Shown here: positions 9,768 to 20,285 of the stretch, in pieces
How positions within the stretch are numbered: position 1 is the stretch's first letter
Layout of the letters: every line of letters begins with the position of its first letter
NCBI GenBank assembly: GCA_943788005.1
Contig: CALSOP010000002.1
Span: 464,573-528,572, forward strand
Reading direction: 5' to 3'
Source: an uncultured Gammaproteobacteria bacterium
GTDB lineage: Bacteria; Pseudomonadota; Gammaproteobacteria; Eutrophobiales; Eutrophobiaceae
DNA: 64,000 bases
Notes under the pieces: generated by a model
What the model was told of the DNA's origin: nothing
Seen by the model: the letters and a program-made list of their open reading frames with translations, nothing else
Databases searched by the model: none
Program-made: the position numbers and the translations under genes

Positions 9768-12359
9768 ATGAGACCAGATAAACTAACAACAAAATTACAG
9801 TTGGCATTGGCAGAGGCTCAAAGCGTCGCCGTTGGCCGTGATCATCAATATATAGAACCCGTACATTTGGCATATAGCCTGCTAAAACAGGAAGGTGGTG
9901 TCCTGTCTCACGTCCTCTCCAGTGCCGGAGTAGACCTGAACAGGCTTGGGTCTGAGCTGAATAAGTTACTCGCTTCAATGCCTACCGTCAGCGGTTCCGC
10001 GGGAGATGTACATATTAGTCGCGATCTTGACCGTCTACTAAACGTAATGGATAAAACTGCTCAGGACAGAAAAGATGACTATGTTGCAAGTGAACTCTTC
10101 GCTATAGCCGCACTAGAGGATAAAGGCAGGCTAGGCGGTATTTTCCGAGAATGTGGTGCAGATAAAAATAAACTAAATGACGCTATAGATAAATTGCGTG
10201 GCGGTGAAAAGGTAAATGATTCAAATGCCGAAGAAAACCGGCAAGCACTGGAAAAATATACCACTGACCTAACTGCACTTGCCGAAAAAGGAAAACTTGA
10301 TCCCGTTATTGGACGTGATGAAGAGATTCGTCGGACTATCCAAGTATTGCAACGACGCACTAAAAACAATCCTATCCTGATTGGTGAGCCTGGTGTTGGT
10401 AAAACTGCAATTGTTGAAGGCCTGGCACAACGTATCCTTAATGGCGAAGTCCCCGAGTCATTAAAAAATAAAAGATTATTGGCGCTTGATATGGGCGCAC
10501 TAATCGCTGGCGCCAAATTTCGTGGTGAATTTGAAGAACGCTTAAAAGCTGTTTTAAATGATCTGTCTAAACAAGAAGGACAAATCATTTTATTCATTGA
10601 TGAAGTACATACCATGGTCGGTGCCGGAAAAGCAGAAGGCGCAATGGATGCCGGTAATATGTTAAAACCGGCTCTGGCACGTGGTGAACTACACTGTATT
10701 GGCGCTACAACCCTCAATGAATATCGTGAAAATATTGAAAAGGATGCTGCTTTGGAACGGCGCTTCCAAAAAGTGTTGGTCAATGAACCTACTGTTGAGG
10801 ACACCATCGCAATTCTTCGTGGTTTAAAAGAACGCTACGAAGTACACCATAATGTACAAATAACTGATCCAGCTATCGTCGCGGCAGCAACCTTATCTAA
10901 TCGCTACATTACTGATCGTCAATTACCCGATAAAGCCATCGATTTGATTGATGAGTCGGCGAGTCGGATTAGTATAGAGATTGATTCAAAACCAGAGTCT
11001 ATGGATCGACTTGAACGTCGAGTGATCCAGATGAAAATAGAGCGCGAAGCACTAAAGAAAGAAACCGATGCAGCCTCAATTAAACGTCTCGAACTACTTG
11101 AAGAAGAAATTAAAAAGGTTGAACGTGAATTCACTGATCTCGAAGAAATATGGATATCAGAAAAAGCGGCCTTACAAGGTTCACATAACATTAAAGAGAA
11201 GTTGGAACAGGCAAGACTCAACTTTGAAGCTGCCAAACGCGGTGGTGATTTAAGCCGTATGTCGGAACTTCAGTACGGCGTTATCCCAGGACTTGAAAAA
11301 CAATTGGATATGGCAAGTCAGGCAGATATGCAAGAGATGACTCTACTTCGAAATAAAGTGACCGAGAATGAAATTGCAGAAGTTGTTGCAAACTGGACCG
11401 GGATCCCTGTCAGTAAAATGCTCGAAGGTGAGCGTGAAAAACTATTGGCGATGGAAGGCATATTACATAATCGTGTTATCGGACAAGAACAAGCGATTTC
11501 AGCAGTTTCTAATGCCATTCGGCGCTCACGAGCCGGTCTCTCCGACCCGGACAAACCTAATGGTAGTTTCCTTTTTCTAGGTCCGACAGGCGTTGGCAAA
11601 ACGGAGCTTTGCAAAAGCTTAACGGAATTTTTATTCGACAGTGAAGATGCAATGATCCGCATCGACATGTCCGAATATATGGAAAAACATGCTGTAGCCA
11701 GACTAATAGGCGCGCCACCGGGTTATGTCGGCTATGAGCAAGGTGGTTATTTGACAGAAGCCGTTCGTCGTCGACCATATAGTCTGATATTGCTAGATGA
11801 GATTGAAAAGGCGCATGCCGATGTATTTAACATTCTGTTACAAGTACTGGATGATGGTCGCTTAACAGATGGACATGGACGTACTGTTGATTTTCGAAAT
11901 ACTGTTATCGTGATGACTTCTAATTTAGGCTCTAACCTGATACAAGAAATGTCCGCTGACTCTGAATACGCCAATATGAAAGAGGTAGTGTTAAATGAAG
12001 TCAGCAACTATTTCAGACCTGAGTTTCTCAATCGCATCGATGAAGTTGTCGTTTTCCACGCCTTGATACAGAAACAGATTATGGCAATTGCAGAAATTCA
12101 AGTCGACCGTTTACGTAGCCGGTTACAGGATCAGGATATATCTCTAGAATTAAGCCCAGAAGCGATAAACAATCTAGGTTTAGCTGGATTTGACCCAGTC
12201 TATGGTGCACGACCTCTAAAACGTGTCATTCAGGACAAACTTGAGACGCCGATAGCAGAAAAAATACTAGCCGGCCAATATCCTGCTGGAACAGTAATCA
12301 AAATAGACGTAATCAATGAAAAATTAGATTTCTCTGAACTCGAAACAGACGCAGCCTAA
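9768..12359 (+). CDS. clpB: ATP-dependent chaperone ClpB (protein disaggregase)
   Basis: Hexameric Hsp100 ATPase that pulls polypeptides out of aggregates together with DnaK. The 863-residue protein (857 in E. coli) has the Clp N-domain repeats (about 1-145), the first AAA+ module with Walker A GEPGVGKT at 206-213 and a Walker [12 protein letters not shown], the coiled-coil M domain (about 410-525) that identifies ClpB rather than ClpA, and the second AAA+ module with Walker A GPTGVGKT near 606 followed by LLDEIEKAH. The frame is intact over 2.6 kb. The upstream RpoH-like promoter suggests heat-shock control. Confidence 0.98.
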   Translation: MRPDKLTTKLQLALAEAQSVAVGRDHQYIEPVHLAYSLLKQEGGVLSHVLSSAGVDLNRLGSELNKLLASMPTVSGSAGDVHISRDLDRLLNVMDKTAQDRKDDYVASELFAIAALEDKGRLGGIFRECGADKNKLNDAIDKLRGGEKVNDSNAEENRQALEKYTTDLTALAEKGKLDPVIGRDEEIRRTIQVLQRRTKNNPILIGEPGVGKTAIVEGLAQRILNGEVPESLKNKRLLALDMGALIAGAKFRGEFEERLKAVLNDLSKQEGQIILFIDEVHTMVGAGKAEGAMDAGNMLKPALARGELHCIGATTLNEYRENIEKDAALERRFQKVLVNEPTVEDTIAILRGLKERYEVHHNVQITDPAIVAAATLSNRYITDRQLPDKAIDLIDESASRISIEIDSKPESMDRLERRVIQMKIEREALKKETDAASIKRLELLEEEIKKVEREFTDLEEIWISEKAALQGSHNIKEKLEQARLNFEAAKRGGDLSRMSELQYGVIPGLEKQLDMASQADMQEMTLLRNKVTENEIAEVVANWTGIPVSKMLEGEREKLLAMEGILHNRVIGQEQAISAVSNAIRRSRAGLSDPDKPNGSFLFLGPTGVGKTELCKSLTEFLFDSEDAMIRIDMSEYMEKHAVARLIGAPPGYVGYEQGGYLTEAVRRRPYSLILLDEIEKAHADVFNILLQVLDDGRLTDGHGRTVDFRNTVIVMTSNLGSNLIQEMSADSEYANMKEVVLNEVSNYFRPEFLNRIDEVVVFHALIQKQIMAIAEIQVDRLRSRLQDQDISLELSPEAINNLGLAGFDPVYGARPLKRVIQDKLETPIAEKILAGQYPAGTVIKIDVINEKLDFSELETDAA

Positions 12360-12512
12360 CTGATAATCCTGACCAATTAATAGTAAATAGTCCGGATTTA
12401 GATATTTTGAGGTAATTAGACCGTATTTATGAGCTAAAACAGTTGGTTATTTACGTCATATAATCTAATATTTAACCTAAATACTTGATAACAATAGGTC
12501 AAGAATACGGTA

Positions 12513-14228
12513 ATGGCTGCTCCAACAAAAAAAATAAATCTCAGTGGGTTAGCGCGCAAACTCGTGCTCGATGGCTTACTTGATGAAGAAAAGGCTCAAA
12601 GCATACTTGAGGAGTCTCTGAAAAAGAAAAAACCCTTCATTAGTCTTGTAGTTGAAAACAAGCTTGTTCCGAGTAGTAGCATTGCTCTGGCCGCCGCACA
12701 AGAGTTTGGCGCGCCATTAGTCGATATTGATCTATTGGAAATAGACCCTGACATTATCAAACTCGTCAAAGAAGACCTCATTAAAAAACATCATGCTTTA
12801 CCCATTTTCAAGCGTGGAAAACGTCTGGCAGTAGCCGTTTCTGACCCCACAAATATTCAAGCGTTGGATGAAATCAAATTCGCCACCGGTTTAACAACTG
12901 ATGCCGTCATTGTTGAAGAAGATAAACTAACCAAAAATATCGATAAAGCACTAGAGGCGGCTGATGGTGGTTTGGGTGATATGGATGACGAAGATTTTGA
13001 TGACCTTGACGATTTAGAAGTCGCTGAGGATGGCCCACAAGAACAGGATGATGGTGATATTGATGATGCGCCGGTAGTACGTTTCGTCAATAAAGTATTA
13101 CTCGATGCGATCAAGAAAGGGGCTTCTGATCTTCACTTTGAACCCTATGAAAAGACATACCGTGTTCGATTTCGAATAGACGGTGTATTAATGGAAGTAG
13201 CTAAACCGCCTATGAGTCTCTCCAGCAAGATAGCGGCTCGTATTAAAGTCATGTCCAGACTAGACGTATCTGAGCGTCGTGTACCCCAAGATGGACGTAT
13301 TAAATTAAAACTTTCGAAAACTAAATCAATCGATTTTCGTGTCAGTACTTGCCCAACGCTATTTGGCGAAAAGTCTTGTATGCGTATCCTGGATTCAGAT
13401 GCTGCTGCACTACAGATTGACCAATTAGGATATGAAGACCACCAGAAAGAAACGTTTCTCAGCAATTTGCATAAACCTTATGGCATGTTTCTGGTGACCG
13501 GTCCTACAGGTTCAGGTAAAACCGTTTCTTTGTATACTGGTATCAATATATTAAACACCGAAGATATTAATATTTCTACAGCTGAAGACCCGGTTGAAAT
13601 AAACCTCCCTGGTGTTAATCAGGTTCAAGTAGATGAGCGAACGGGGATGACTTTTGAAAAAGCGCTAAAAGCTTTCTTACGCCAAGATCCAGATATCATT
13701 CTTGTAGGTGAGGTACGTGATCTCGGGACAGCGTCAATTGCTGTAAAAGCGGCACAAACAGGTCACATGGTAATGTCTACCTTGCATACCAATGATGGCC
13801 CACAGACTTTGACTCGATTACAAGACATGGGCATTCAAGCCTTTGCTGTTGCAACCAGTATCAACCTAATCACAGCACAAAGACTGCTTCGTCGCCTAAA
13901 CCCAAACAATCGAGTCCCATTTGAAATGCCTGATGATGCCTTAAGAGACGAAGGTTATTCTGAAGATTTAATCGCAAAGGGAATTAATTTATTTGAGCCC
14001 GGCGAAATAACTGACGATAACCCAGGCTACAAGGGACGTGCGGGGATATATCAAGTCATGCCCATTTCGGATGATATGAAACGTCTGATTATCGAAGGCG
14101 CCAATGCGGTACAGTTGGCAGATCAATCTGCAGCTGAAGGTATTTGGGATATTCGAAAATCAGGTTTGATGAAGGCTGCGTCTGGAGTAACCAGTCTTTC
14201 TGAAGTTAACCGAGTAACCGTAGAGTAA
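12513..14228 (+). CDS. pilB: Type IV pilus assembly ATPase PilB, lacking the tetracysteine motif
   Basis: Cytoplasmic hexameric ATPase that powers pilus extension. An N-terminal GspE/PilB domain (about 10-145) and a very acidic linker (about 153-187) precede the ATPase core: Walker A GPTGSGKT at 330-337, Walker B ILVGEVRD at 396-403 and the His box AAQTGHMVMSTLHTN at 413-427. The 571-residue length is normal. Unusually, the zinc-binding CxxC pairs expected after the His box are missing: residues 463 and 466 are Asn (RLNPNN), and the positions before GYKGR (about 499 and 502) are Ile and Asp. The ribosome-binding site is weak. pilC starts five bases after the stop, so the genes form one operon. 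No pilin gene is in view. Confidence 0.95.
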   Translation: MAAPTKKINLSGLARKLVLDGLLDEEKAQSILEESLKKKKPFISLVVENKLVPSSSIALAAAQEFGAPLVDIDLLEIDPDIIKLVKEDLIKKHHALPIFKRGKRLAVAVSDPTNIQALDEIKFATGLTTDAVIVEEDKLTKNIDKALEAADGGLGDMDDEDFDDLDDLEVAEDGPQEQDDGDIDDAPVVRFVNKVLLDAIKKGASDLHFEPYEKTYRVRFRIDGVLMEVAKPPMSLSSKIAARIKVMSRLDVSERRVPQDGRIKLKLSKTKSIDFRVSTCPTLFGEKSCMRILDSDAAALQIDQLGYEDHQKETFLSNLHKPYGMFLVTGPTGSGKTVSLYTGINILNTEDINISTAEDPVEINLPGVNQVQVDERTGMTFEKALKAFLRQDPDIILVGEVRDLGTASIAVKAAQTGHMVMSTLHTNDGPQTLTRLQDMGIQAFAVATSINLITAQRLLRRLNPNNRVPFEMPDDALRDEGYSEDLIAKGINLFEPGEITDDNPGYKGRAGIYQVMPISDDMKRLIIEGANAVQLADQSAAEGIWDIRKSGLMKAASGVTSLSEVNRVTVE

Positions 14229-14233
14229 CTATT

Positions 14234-15455
14234 ATGGCTGAAGCAAAGAAAGCAGACATGTATGCCTGGGAGGGCATGGATAAATCTGGTAAACGTGTCA
14301 AAGGAGAAGTTAGCGGTCAGAGCGAGGCGCTGGTAAAAGCGGTTCTTCGTCGTCAAGGAGTCAAACCCTCTTAAAGTCAAAAAGAAACCAAAACCACTTT
14401 TTGGTGGGGGTGGGAATGGCAAGATCTCACCTAAAGACATCACCGTCTTTAGTCGCCAGCTAGCAACAATGATGTCCTCTGGCGTGCCCTTGGTACAGGC
14501 ATTCGAGATTGTCGGGCGTGGTCATGATAATCCAGCCATGCAAGATTTAATTCTAGGCGTTAAGGCTGATGTAGAAGCAGGCAACAGTTTGACTGATGCA
14601 TTAAGCAAGCGTCCTTTACAATTTAATTCTCTATACTGCAATCTAGTTGAAGCCGGTGAGCATGCGGGTATTCTTGAAGCTATCTTGCATAAGCTTGCTA
14701 CCTATATGGAAAAGACTGAAGCATTAAAATCCAAAATTAAAGCAGCATTATTTTATCCAGCTGCAGTTGTTGCTTGCGCGATTATAGTTGTTTCAATTTT
14801 GATGATCTTTGTAATCCCTCAGTTTTCCTCACTTTTTGCAAATTTTGGTGCTGACCTGCCCGCACTAACTCAATTTTTAATAGACGCTTCAAATTTCTTT
14901 GTTGCATGGTGGTGGGCTATTTTCGGTATCATGGGCGGGGTTATATTTGGTTTCTTAGAAGCTAAAAAACGCTCTAAAAAAGTTCAAGATTTCCTTGACC
15001 GTGCAATATTAAAAGCACCTGTTCTTGGTGAAGTTATGGAAAAAGCAGCAATTGCCCGCTTTGCTAGAACTCTGGAGACGATGTTCGCTGCGGGTACACC
15101 TTTAGTTGAAGCAATGTCTTCCGTAGCAGGGGCGTGTGGTAATATTGTATTTGAAAATGCGACAATGAAAATGAAAGATGAAATATCTACAGGCACACAA
15201 CTACAAGCCTCAATGAGAGAGTGTGGTTTATTTCCTAATATGGTTGTACAAATGGTTGCGATAGGGGAAGAGTCAGGGGCTATAGATACTATGCTAGGCA
15301 AAGTCGCTGATTGGTACGAGCAAGAAGTTGATGATGCCGTTGAAGGCTTAACAAGTTTATTGGAACCTGCAATTATGGCTTTCTTGGGTGTTGTCATTGG
15401 CGGTATTGTTATCGGCATGTACCTACCTATCTTTAAAATGGGTGCCGCAGTTTAA
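14234..15455 (+). CDS. pilC: Type IV pilus inner membrane platform protein PilC, one frameshift
   Basis: Polytopic inner membrane protein that couples the PilB motor to pilin assembly. ATG at 14234 begins a short cytoplasmic stretch (AYAWEG-like, KGEVSGQSEALVKAVLRRQG), then the frame breaks in the CCC run at 14366-14368. Removing one C restores VKPLKVKKKPKPLFGGGG and joins the long open part (14469-15455). That part holds two T2SSF repeats (GVPLVQAFEIVG and GTPLVEAMSSVAG) and three hydrophobic helices, including the C-terminal one ending GMYLPIFKMG. The repaired protein is about 406 residues, normal for PilC. The single indel may be a sequence error. Co-transcribed with pilB and pilD. Confidence 0.92.
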
Positions 15456-15540
15456 TAACGAAAAATATTATTAGAGCTAGACGCCGTCTAGCTCTTTCAC
15501 TGATTTATTTTATTAAATCACATAAACAGCGGGGCAGCTC

Positions 15541-16409
15541 GTGTCATCTATTATTGAATTATTTTTAATTTATCCAACTCTATTCCTCACTACTATCTTT
15601 ATCTTGGGACTACTGATTGGGAGTTTCTTGAACGTTGTCATCCTAAGGTTACCTGTAATGATGGAAAGAGATTGGAAGCAACAATGTTGTGAATTACTTG
15701 AGCTTGATGACTCTAATGTTAAAAAAGAAAATGAAAATATTAATTTAGTCACTCCACGTTCACGCTGTCCAAAATGCAAACATCAAATTAATGCACTTGA
15801 GAATATCCCAGTAATAAGCTACCTTTTTCTGAAAGGGAAATGCAGTAACTGCGAGAATAAGATTTCTGTTCGCTATCCACTAATAGAGCTAGTTAGTGGG
15901 ATATCAGTAGTTATTGTCGCCTTTCATTTCGGAGTTTCTATCCAGACATTATTCGCTTTATTTTTAACCTGGTCACTTATCGCATTAAGCATGATTGATT
16001 TTGATCATCAGTTATTGCCTGACGACATTACATTGCCGCTGCTTTGGCTTGGTATCATTATTAATCTATTTGGTCTATTTACTGACATAGAATCTAGTGT
16101 TCTTGGCGCCGTATTTGGTTACGCAACTCTTTGGTCTGTATACATCATATTTAAATTAGTAACTGGCAAAGAAGGTATGGGGCACGGTGATTTCAAATTG
16201 CTTGCCGTATTAGGTGCATGGTTTGGCTGGCAGTTACTCCCACTAATAATAATTTTATCGTCTTTAGTTGGAGCTGTATGGTATTTCATTGATGTTTTTA
16301 AATCACATACAGGAATACAGCTATACCATTTGGTCCATACCTGGCCATCGCAGGCTGGAGTTCAATGTTATGGGGTCCATATATAATGTCAGCTTATCTA
16401 ATGCCGTAA
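15541..16409 (+). pseudogene. pilD: Prepilin peptidase / N-methyltransferase PilD, one frameshift near the end
   Basis: Inner membrane aspartic protease that cleaves the leader of type IV prepilins and methylates the new N-terminus. The likely GTG start at 15541 is followed by a first helix with GLLIGSFLNVVILRLP, then a zinc-type domain CPKC...CSNC (near residues 77-103). The two catalytic aspartates lie in MIDFDHQLLPD and MGHGDFKLL. Near 16313 one base appears to be missing; restoring it yields the family ending with [13 protein letters not shown] and a stop at 16407-16409, for about 289 residues. This is one of the few breaks here explained by a deletion rather than an insertion. Confidence 0.88.
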
Positions 16410-16415
16410 TTTAAG

Positions 16416-16977
16416 ATGGCAAACCATTACGTGTTGCCTTAACTGGTGGTATTGGTAGCTGGTAAATCGACCGTTGCATCAAAATTTCAGCGTCTTGGCA
16501 CCCATTATCGATTCTGATATTATCTCAAGAGTCAATTAGTGAAGCGCTGGGAACCTTGTTTAGAATGCTATTATTAACGAATTCGGAAAAGAATATTAGA
16601 TTTAGAGGTGAGTTGACGTCTAACATAAGTAAATATCATATTTAATGATCAGAGGCCAAAAAAAGTTAGAGAAATACTTCATCCTGTTATTTATAAGGAG
16701 ATAGAGATGAGATCTCTAATATAAATTATCCTTATTGTCTGATTGTTGTTCCTTTGCTCATTGAAACTAGAGCAACAGAAAAATTTGATCGCATCCTACT
16801 GGTTGATGTTCCAGAAGAAACACAGCTAGCACGAGCTGTCGAAGAGAGATATAACATCTATAAATTTTATATTAGAAATTATTAAAAATCAGGCTAGTAG
16901 AGAAGCAACGCTTAAATATGCTGACGATATTATTGACAACAATCAGTGAAATTAATAATCTTGAAATTACATCGTAA
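16416..16977 (+). pseudogene. coaE: Dephospho-CoA kinase CoaE, many frameshifts
   Basis: Last enzyme of CoA synthesis, phosphorylating dephospho-CoA. Only frame-hopping shows the family pattern: KPLRVALTGGIG then SGKSTVASKFQRLG (P-loop), PIIDSDIIS, a segment equivalent to NEFGKE..LDLEGEL, NDQRPKKVREILHPVIYKEIE, PYCLIVVPLLIETRATEKFDR, ILLVDVPEETQLARAVEE and a terminal NQASREATLKYADDIIDNN. I count at least ten indels in 560 bases, far denser than in any other gene here. The span fits a normal protein of about 187-200 residues, and the amino acid motifs are otherwise well kept. Since CoaE is essential, either this stretch is poorly sequenced or an intact copy exists elsewhere. Position after pilD and before zapD is the typical one. 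Confidence 0.85.
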
Positions 16978-17043
16978 TATTTGAATAAGTTAAATAATAC
17001 TAATGATTGCCTGCAATTAGAATATGATCTAATAAAAATAATT

Positions 17044-17816
17044 ATGCAAAACAAAATAGCATATGAACAACCACTAAACGAAAGAATGAGAAGTTTTCTA
17101 CGTTTAGAACACCTTTTCAATCTCATCGAATTTCGATCTCAAGAATCTTTTGAATGGGATTGTAGAAACTACCCTTGAGTCACTCCTTGAAATAAATGAC
17201 TTATTAAGCCGATCTGATCTAAAGGCTGAATTGATAAAAGAGCTGAAACGACATTCTTTCAATGCTCACATCGTTGAAAGATAACCCTGCTGTGGATGGA
17301 GATAGATTAAATGCAATAAATAGCGATATATGCGATTTATTAGTAAAACTACGTGACAATGCATATCAACCAGGAAATATATTACGGAATGATGAATTAG
17401 TAACTAGCATAAAACAGCGAATAAGCATTCCAGGAGGAACTTGTAGCTTTGACCTTCCCCGGTTTCATTACTGGCTTAATCAGCCTGAAATTAGTCGAAA
17501 ACAAGACTTGATTAAATGGGCATCCGATTTAGAACCCATAAAAAAATCGACCTATATAGCACTAGATATGGTCAGGAACAGTACTCACCCGATTAGAGAA
17601 AAGGCGGAAACTGGCTTTTACCAAAAACCTATAGAATCAACTTTATCTTGCCAATTGATTCGGGTATTTTTACCGCCTGCAAGTCGATATTACCCTGAAA
17701 TTAGTGGTGGGAAACATCGATTTACAATACGTTTTATGGAAGAATCAACAACTGATGCTAGACCGCTTCAAACTAAAAATGATGTTGATTTTGAACTGCA
17801 CTGCTGCATATTATGA
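17044..17816 (+). pseudogene. zapD: Cell division protein ZapD, two frameshifts
   Basis: ZapD cross-links FtsZ filaments and stabilises the Z-ring. I place the start at ATG 17044, giving MQNKIAYEQPLNERMRSF, which aligns with the family N-terminus; a TTG-started extension to 16981 is open but has no family match. One extra base near 17168 and another near 17261 break the frame; the restored middle reads TTLESLLEINDLLSRSDLK and then MLTSLKDNPAVD. The rest is open to 17816. The repaired length is about 256 residues (247 in E. coli). It overlaps yacG by four bases (ATGA). Confidence 0.87.
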
Positions 17817-17998
17817 ATAAAAATACCTCTTGTCCTATTTGCAAAAAAAATACTAGATTAGATCACTCCAACCTATACCGTCCTTTTTGTTCTGACCGCT
17901 GTCGATTAATCGACCTTGGTAAATGGGTTGATGAAAAATACGGTATTGCTGATACATCAGTAGTTGATGACGAACAAATCTATCCTGAAATACATTAA
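17813..17998 (+). CDS. yacG: DNA gyrase inhibitor YacG (zinc-binding)
   Basis: Small zinc protein that in E. coli binds GyrB and inhibits DNA gyrase. The 61-residue product has the diagnostic zinc ribbon CPICKK (Cys7, Cys10) and FCSDRC (Cys26, Cys30), followed by the conserved RLIDLGKWVDEKY. It overlaps the zapD stop by four bases and its own stop overlaps the convergent Nudix gene stop by four bases. It is the last gene of the plus-strand pil-coaE-zapD group. Confidence 0.93.
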   Translation: MNKNTSCPICKKNTRLDHSNLYRPFCSDRCRLIDLGKWVDEKYGIADTSVVDDEQIYPEIH

Positions 17999-18978
17999 TC
18001 CGCATGAAAATTTATTTTTTTTCCTAATGCATCTTCATTCCAAACTGCTCCAAGCATAGCAATACCATAAGCACCATAGTTTTTTGCAGTTTTAAGATCG
18101 ATAGGCATCATTCCTCCCAGTGCATATATTGGGAAATTTACTTGATTAACGAGATTTCTAAATGTTTCCCAACCAATCGCAATAGCTTCAGGGTGACTAG
18201 CCGTATTCTTAACAGGTGATAAAAATGCATAGTTAACATTCATCTCAACCGCTTTGTGCAATTCTTCTTCATTATGACAAGAGGCACCTAAAATATATTC
18301 TTCACTAACAGGTCTACTCCTGTGTCTCTTCAACTCATTAGCATTAAGATGGATACCATCAATTGGATATTTATCTATATCTGTAGCCAAACCATTTAGA
18401 ATTAGTTTTGCATTATACCTACTTGCTAACTCACTTAGTGTTATTACAATTTTCTGGAACGACTTATTCTTATCTGTTTTTAATCTTAGTTGAAAAACCT
18501 TTAATCCCGCAATAAAACACTCCTCGGAAACCGAATATAAATGTGAATAGTTTTCATATGATTCTTTACTAATGACATACATTGGAGCCAATAAAATCGA
18601 TTGGATAATATATTTATTCGCATCAGGAAATTTATACTTATTCAGTTCACTTATACTTGCCCAACAGATTTCCTGACTTTCTTTACTTTCGAGTTGTCCG
18701 TGCCATTCAGACACCTTCCATACATCAAGTAATACTTTTTTATCAACATAATCATGACTAACAGTAGTATAAGCCTCTGCCTTAATTACTATAATCCCTA
18801 ACTCTTCAAACAATTCACGTTTTAATGCAGAGTTGACGTTTTCATTGCACTCAACTTTGCCTCCAGGAAATTCCCAATAACCAGCTAGATGTTGACTGCT
18901 TGAGCGCTTAGAAATCAACACTTTATCTTTTGTTGCGTTATAGATAACGCCGACTGCAACATGTGCTCTTTGATTCAT
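17995..18978 (-). CDS. mutT: Nudix hydrolase (MutT-like) fused to a ThiE-like domain
   Basis: The N-terminal part (about 1-130) is a MutT-type 8-oxo-dGTP diphosphatase that cleans the nucleotide pool. Its Nudix box spans residues 40-62, with the catalytic REL.EELG at 54-61. The C-terminal part (about 150-327) has the TIM-barrel fold pattern of thiamine-phosphate synthase (FQLRLKTD, DGIHLNANEL, GASCHNEEELHKA, LGGM). The usual ThiE Asn-Asp pair after LILN is not kept, so thiamine synthesis is doubtful. This fusion is known in other gammaproteobacteria; the role of the second half is unclear. It follows argJ by 38 bases. Confidence 0.88.
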   Translation of the reverse strand: MNQRAHVAVGVIYNATKDKVLISKRSSSQHLAGYWEFPGGKVECNENVNSALKRELFEELGIIVIKAEAYTTVSHDYVDKKVLLDVWKVSEWHGQLESKESQEICWASISELNKYKFPDANKYIIQSILLAPMYVISKESYENYSHLYSVSEECFIAGLKVFQLRLKTDKNKSFQKIVITLSELASRYNAKLILNGLATDIDKYPIDGIHLNANELKRHRSRPVSEEYILGASCHNEEELHKAVEMNVNYAFLSPVKNTASHPEAIAIGWETFRNLVNQVNFPIYALGGMMPIDLKTAKNYGAYGIAMLGAVWNEDALGKKINFHAD

Positions 18979-19016
18979 CAGGCTTTACTTTTTTAATGCT
19001 GATAGAAGCATTTTTT

Positions 19017-20237
19017 TTAGGTTCGGTATTCTGCATTAATTTTAATGTACTCATGCGATAGATCTGTTGTCCAGACTTCTTCCTGAAAATCACCTCTGTT
19101 AAGATTCACAAGTAAAATTATTTCATCTTGAAGCATAACTTTTTTTCCTTTCTCTTCCGTGTAGCTAGAAGCACGCTGACCATTTTCAACTATGCAAACA
19201 TTGTCTAGAAAAACATCAATATTATTTATATCTAGATCGTTAATACCTGAATTACCTATTGCCGATAGTATCCGCCCCCAATTTGCATCTGACGCTGTAA
19301 ATGCAGTTTTTACTAGTGGAGACTCTGCAATTCGATAAGCAACATCAATACACTCTGTTTTTTTCTTACCCCCAGTGACTCTTATTGTTAAAAACTTTGT
19401 TGCGCCTTCGCCATCTCTGATAATAGCTTGGGATAACTCGCAAAAAATATCTACTAAAGTATTTTCTAAAACCTTGTATTCCTTACTATTATGACTATCA
19501 ATACATTTGTTGCCTGCCTTACATGTTGCAATTAAAACACACGCATCATTTGTAGACGTATCACCATCTACTGTAATTCGATTAAAACTTTTGTTGACTG
19601 CATGCAATAATGTTTTATCAAGCATGTCTTTTGATACATTTGCATCCGTAGCTATAAATGCCAACATAGTTGCCATATTAGGCCGTATCATTCCAGACCC
19701 CTTCACGATGCCTGTTAAACTAATAGTTGATTCGCCTAATGATATTATTCTAGATGTCGCTTTAGGAATAGTATCTGTAGTCATGATAGCTTCTGCTGCT
19801 TCAATCCAATTATCAGAAGATAATTTTTCTACTAATTCAGGTAATCCATCATTAATCTTATCTACAGGTAATTTTTCCCCGATCACTCCTGTGGAGAATG
19901 GCAGAATTTCATTTTCTTTACATCCCGTTAGATTAGCTAACGTCTCACAGGTATTATTTGTATCCAACAAGCCTTGTTCACCAGTTCCAGCATTTGCATT
20001 ACCCGCATTTATTAAACAGTAACGAGGACTAAATCCTGCTAAATGTTGTTTTGCTATTTGTACGGGAGCGGCACAAAATAAATTTCTGGTGAATACTCCA
20101 GCAACTTTGCTACCTTCACAGAGTTCTAACAATGTTAAATCAGTACGCTTTTTTTGATATATATTTGCGCAACAGGTCGATAATCGAATCCCATTTACAG
20201 GTGAAATGGACGAAGGGTATTTTAATCCAACAGACAT
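19017..20237 (-). CDS. argJ: Bifunctional glutamate N-acetyltransferase / amino-acid acetyltransferase ArgJ
   Basis: Arginine synthesis: recycles the acetyl group from N-acetylornithine to glutamate, and in bifunctional forms also uses acetyl-CoA. The 406-residue precursor is self-cleaved; the cleavage site and nucleophile Thr190 lie in RPNMATMLAFIATDA (A189/T190). The oxyanion-hole region is at STGVIGEKLP (115-124) and the conserved GDTSTNDA segment lies in the second half. Length is standard. It lies between secA and the Nudix fusion, 48 bases from the secA stop. Whether it is mono- or bifunctional cannot be read from sequence alone. Confidence 0.95.
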   Translation of the reverse strand: MSVGLKYPSSISPVNGIRLSTCCANIYQKKRTDLTLLELCEGSKVAGVFTRNLFCAAPVQIAKQHLAGFSPRYCLINAGNANAGTGEQGLLDTNNTCETLANLTGCKENEILPFSTGVIGEKLPVDKINDGLPELVEKLSSDNWIEAAEAIMTTDTIPKATSRIISLGESTISLTGIVKGSGMIRPNMATMLAFIATDANVSKDMLDKTLLHAVNKSFNRITVDGDTSTNDACVLIATCKAGNKCIDSHNSKEYKVLENTLVDIFCELSQAIIRDGEGATKFLTIRVTGGKKKTECIDVAYRIAESPLVKTAFTASDANWGRILSAIGNSGINDLDINNIDVFLDNVCIVENGQRASSYTEEKGKKVMLQDEIILLVNLNRGDFQEEVWTTDLSHEYIKINAEYRT

Positions 20238-20285
20238 AATATTCAGTCTATATATGAGGAATGTAATTAAATAGCTTTTTTGTTT

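Noticed and set aside
10079-10807. Long antisense open frame inside clpB
   Set aside because: It is the reverse-strand shadow of a strongly conserved coding sequence and has no protein-family features.
12459-12464. TATAAT upstream of pilB as a promoter
   Set aside because: No acceptable -35 element 16-18 bases upstream, and the region is AT-rich enough for chance hits.
18995-19018. Hairpin AATGCT-GATAGA-AGCATT followed by eight T, a plus-strand terminator shape
   Set aside because: It points against the two minus-strand genes it lies between, and the nearest plus-strand gene ends 1 kb earlier; it may only limit antisense transcription.
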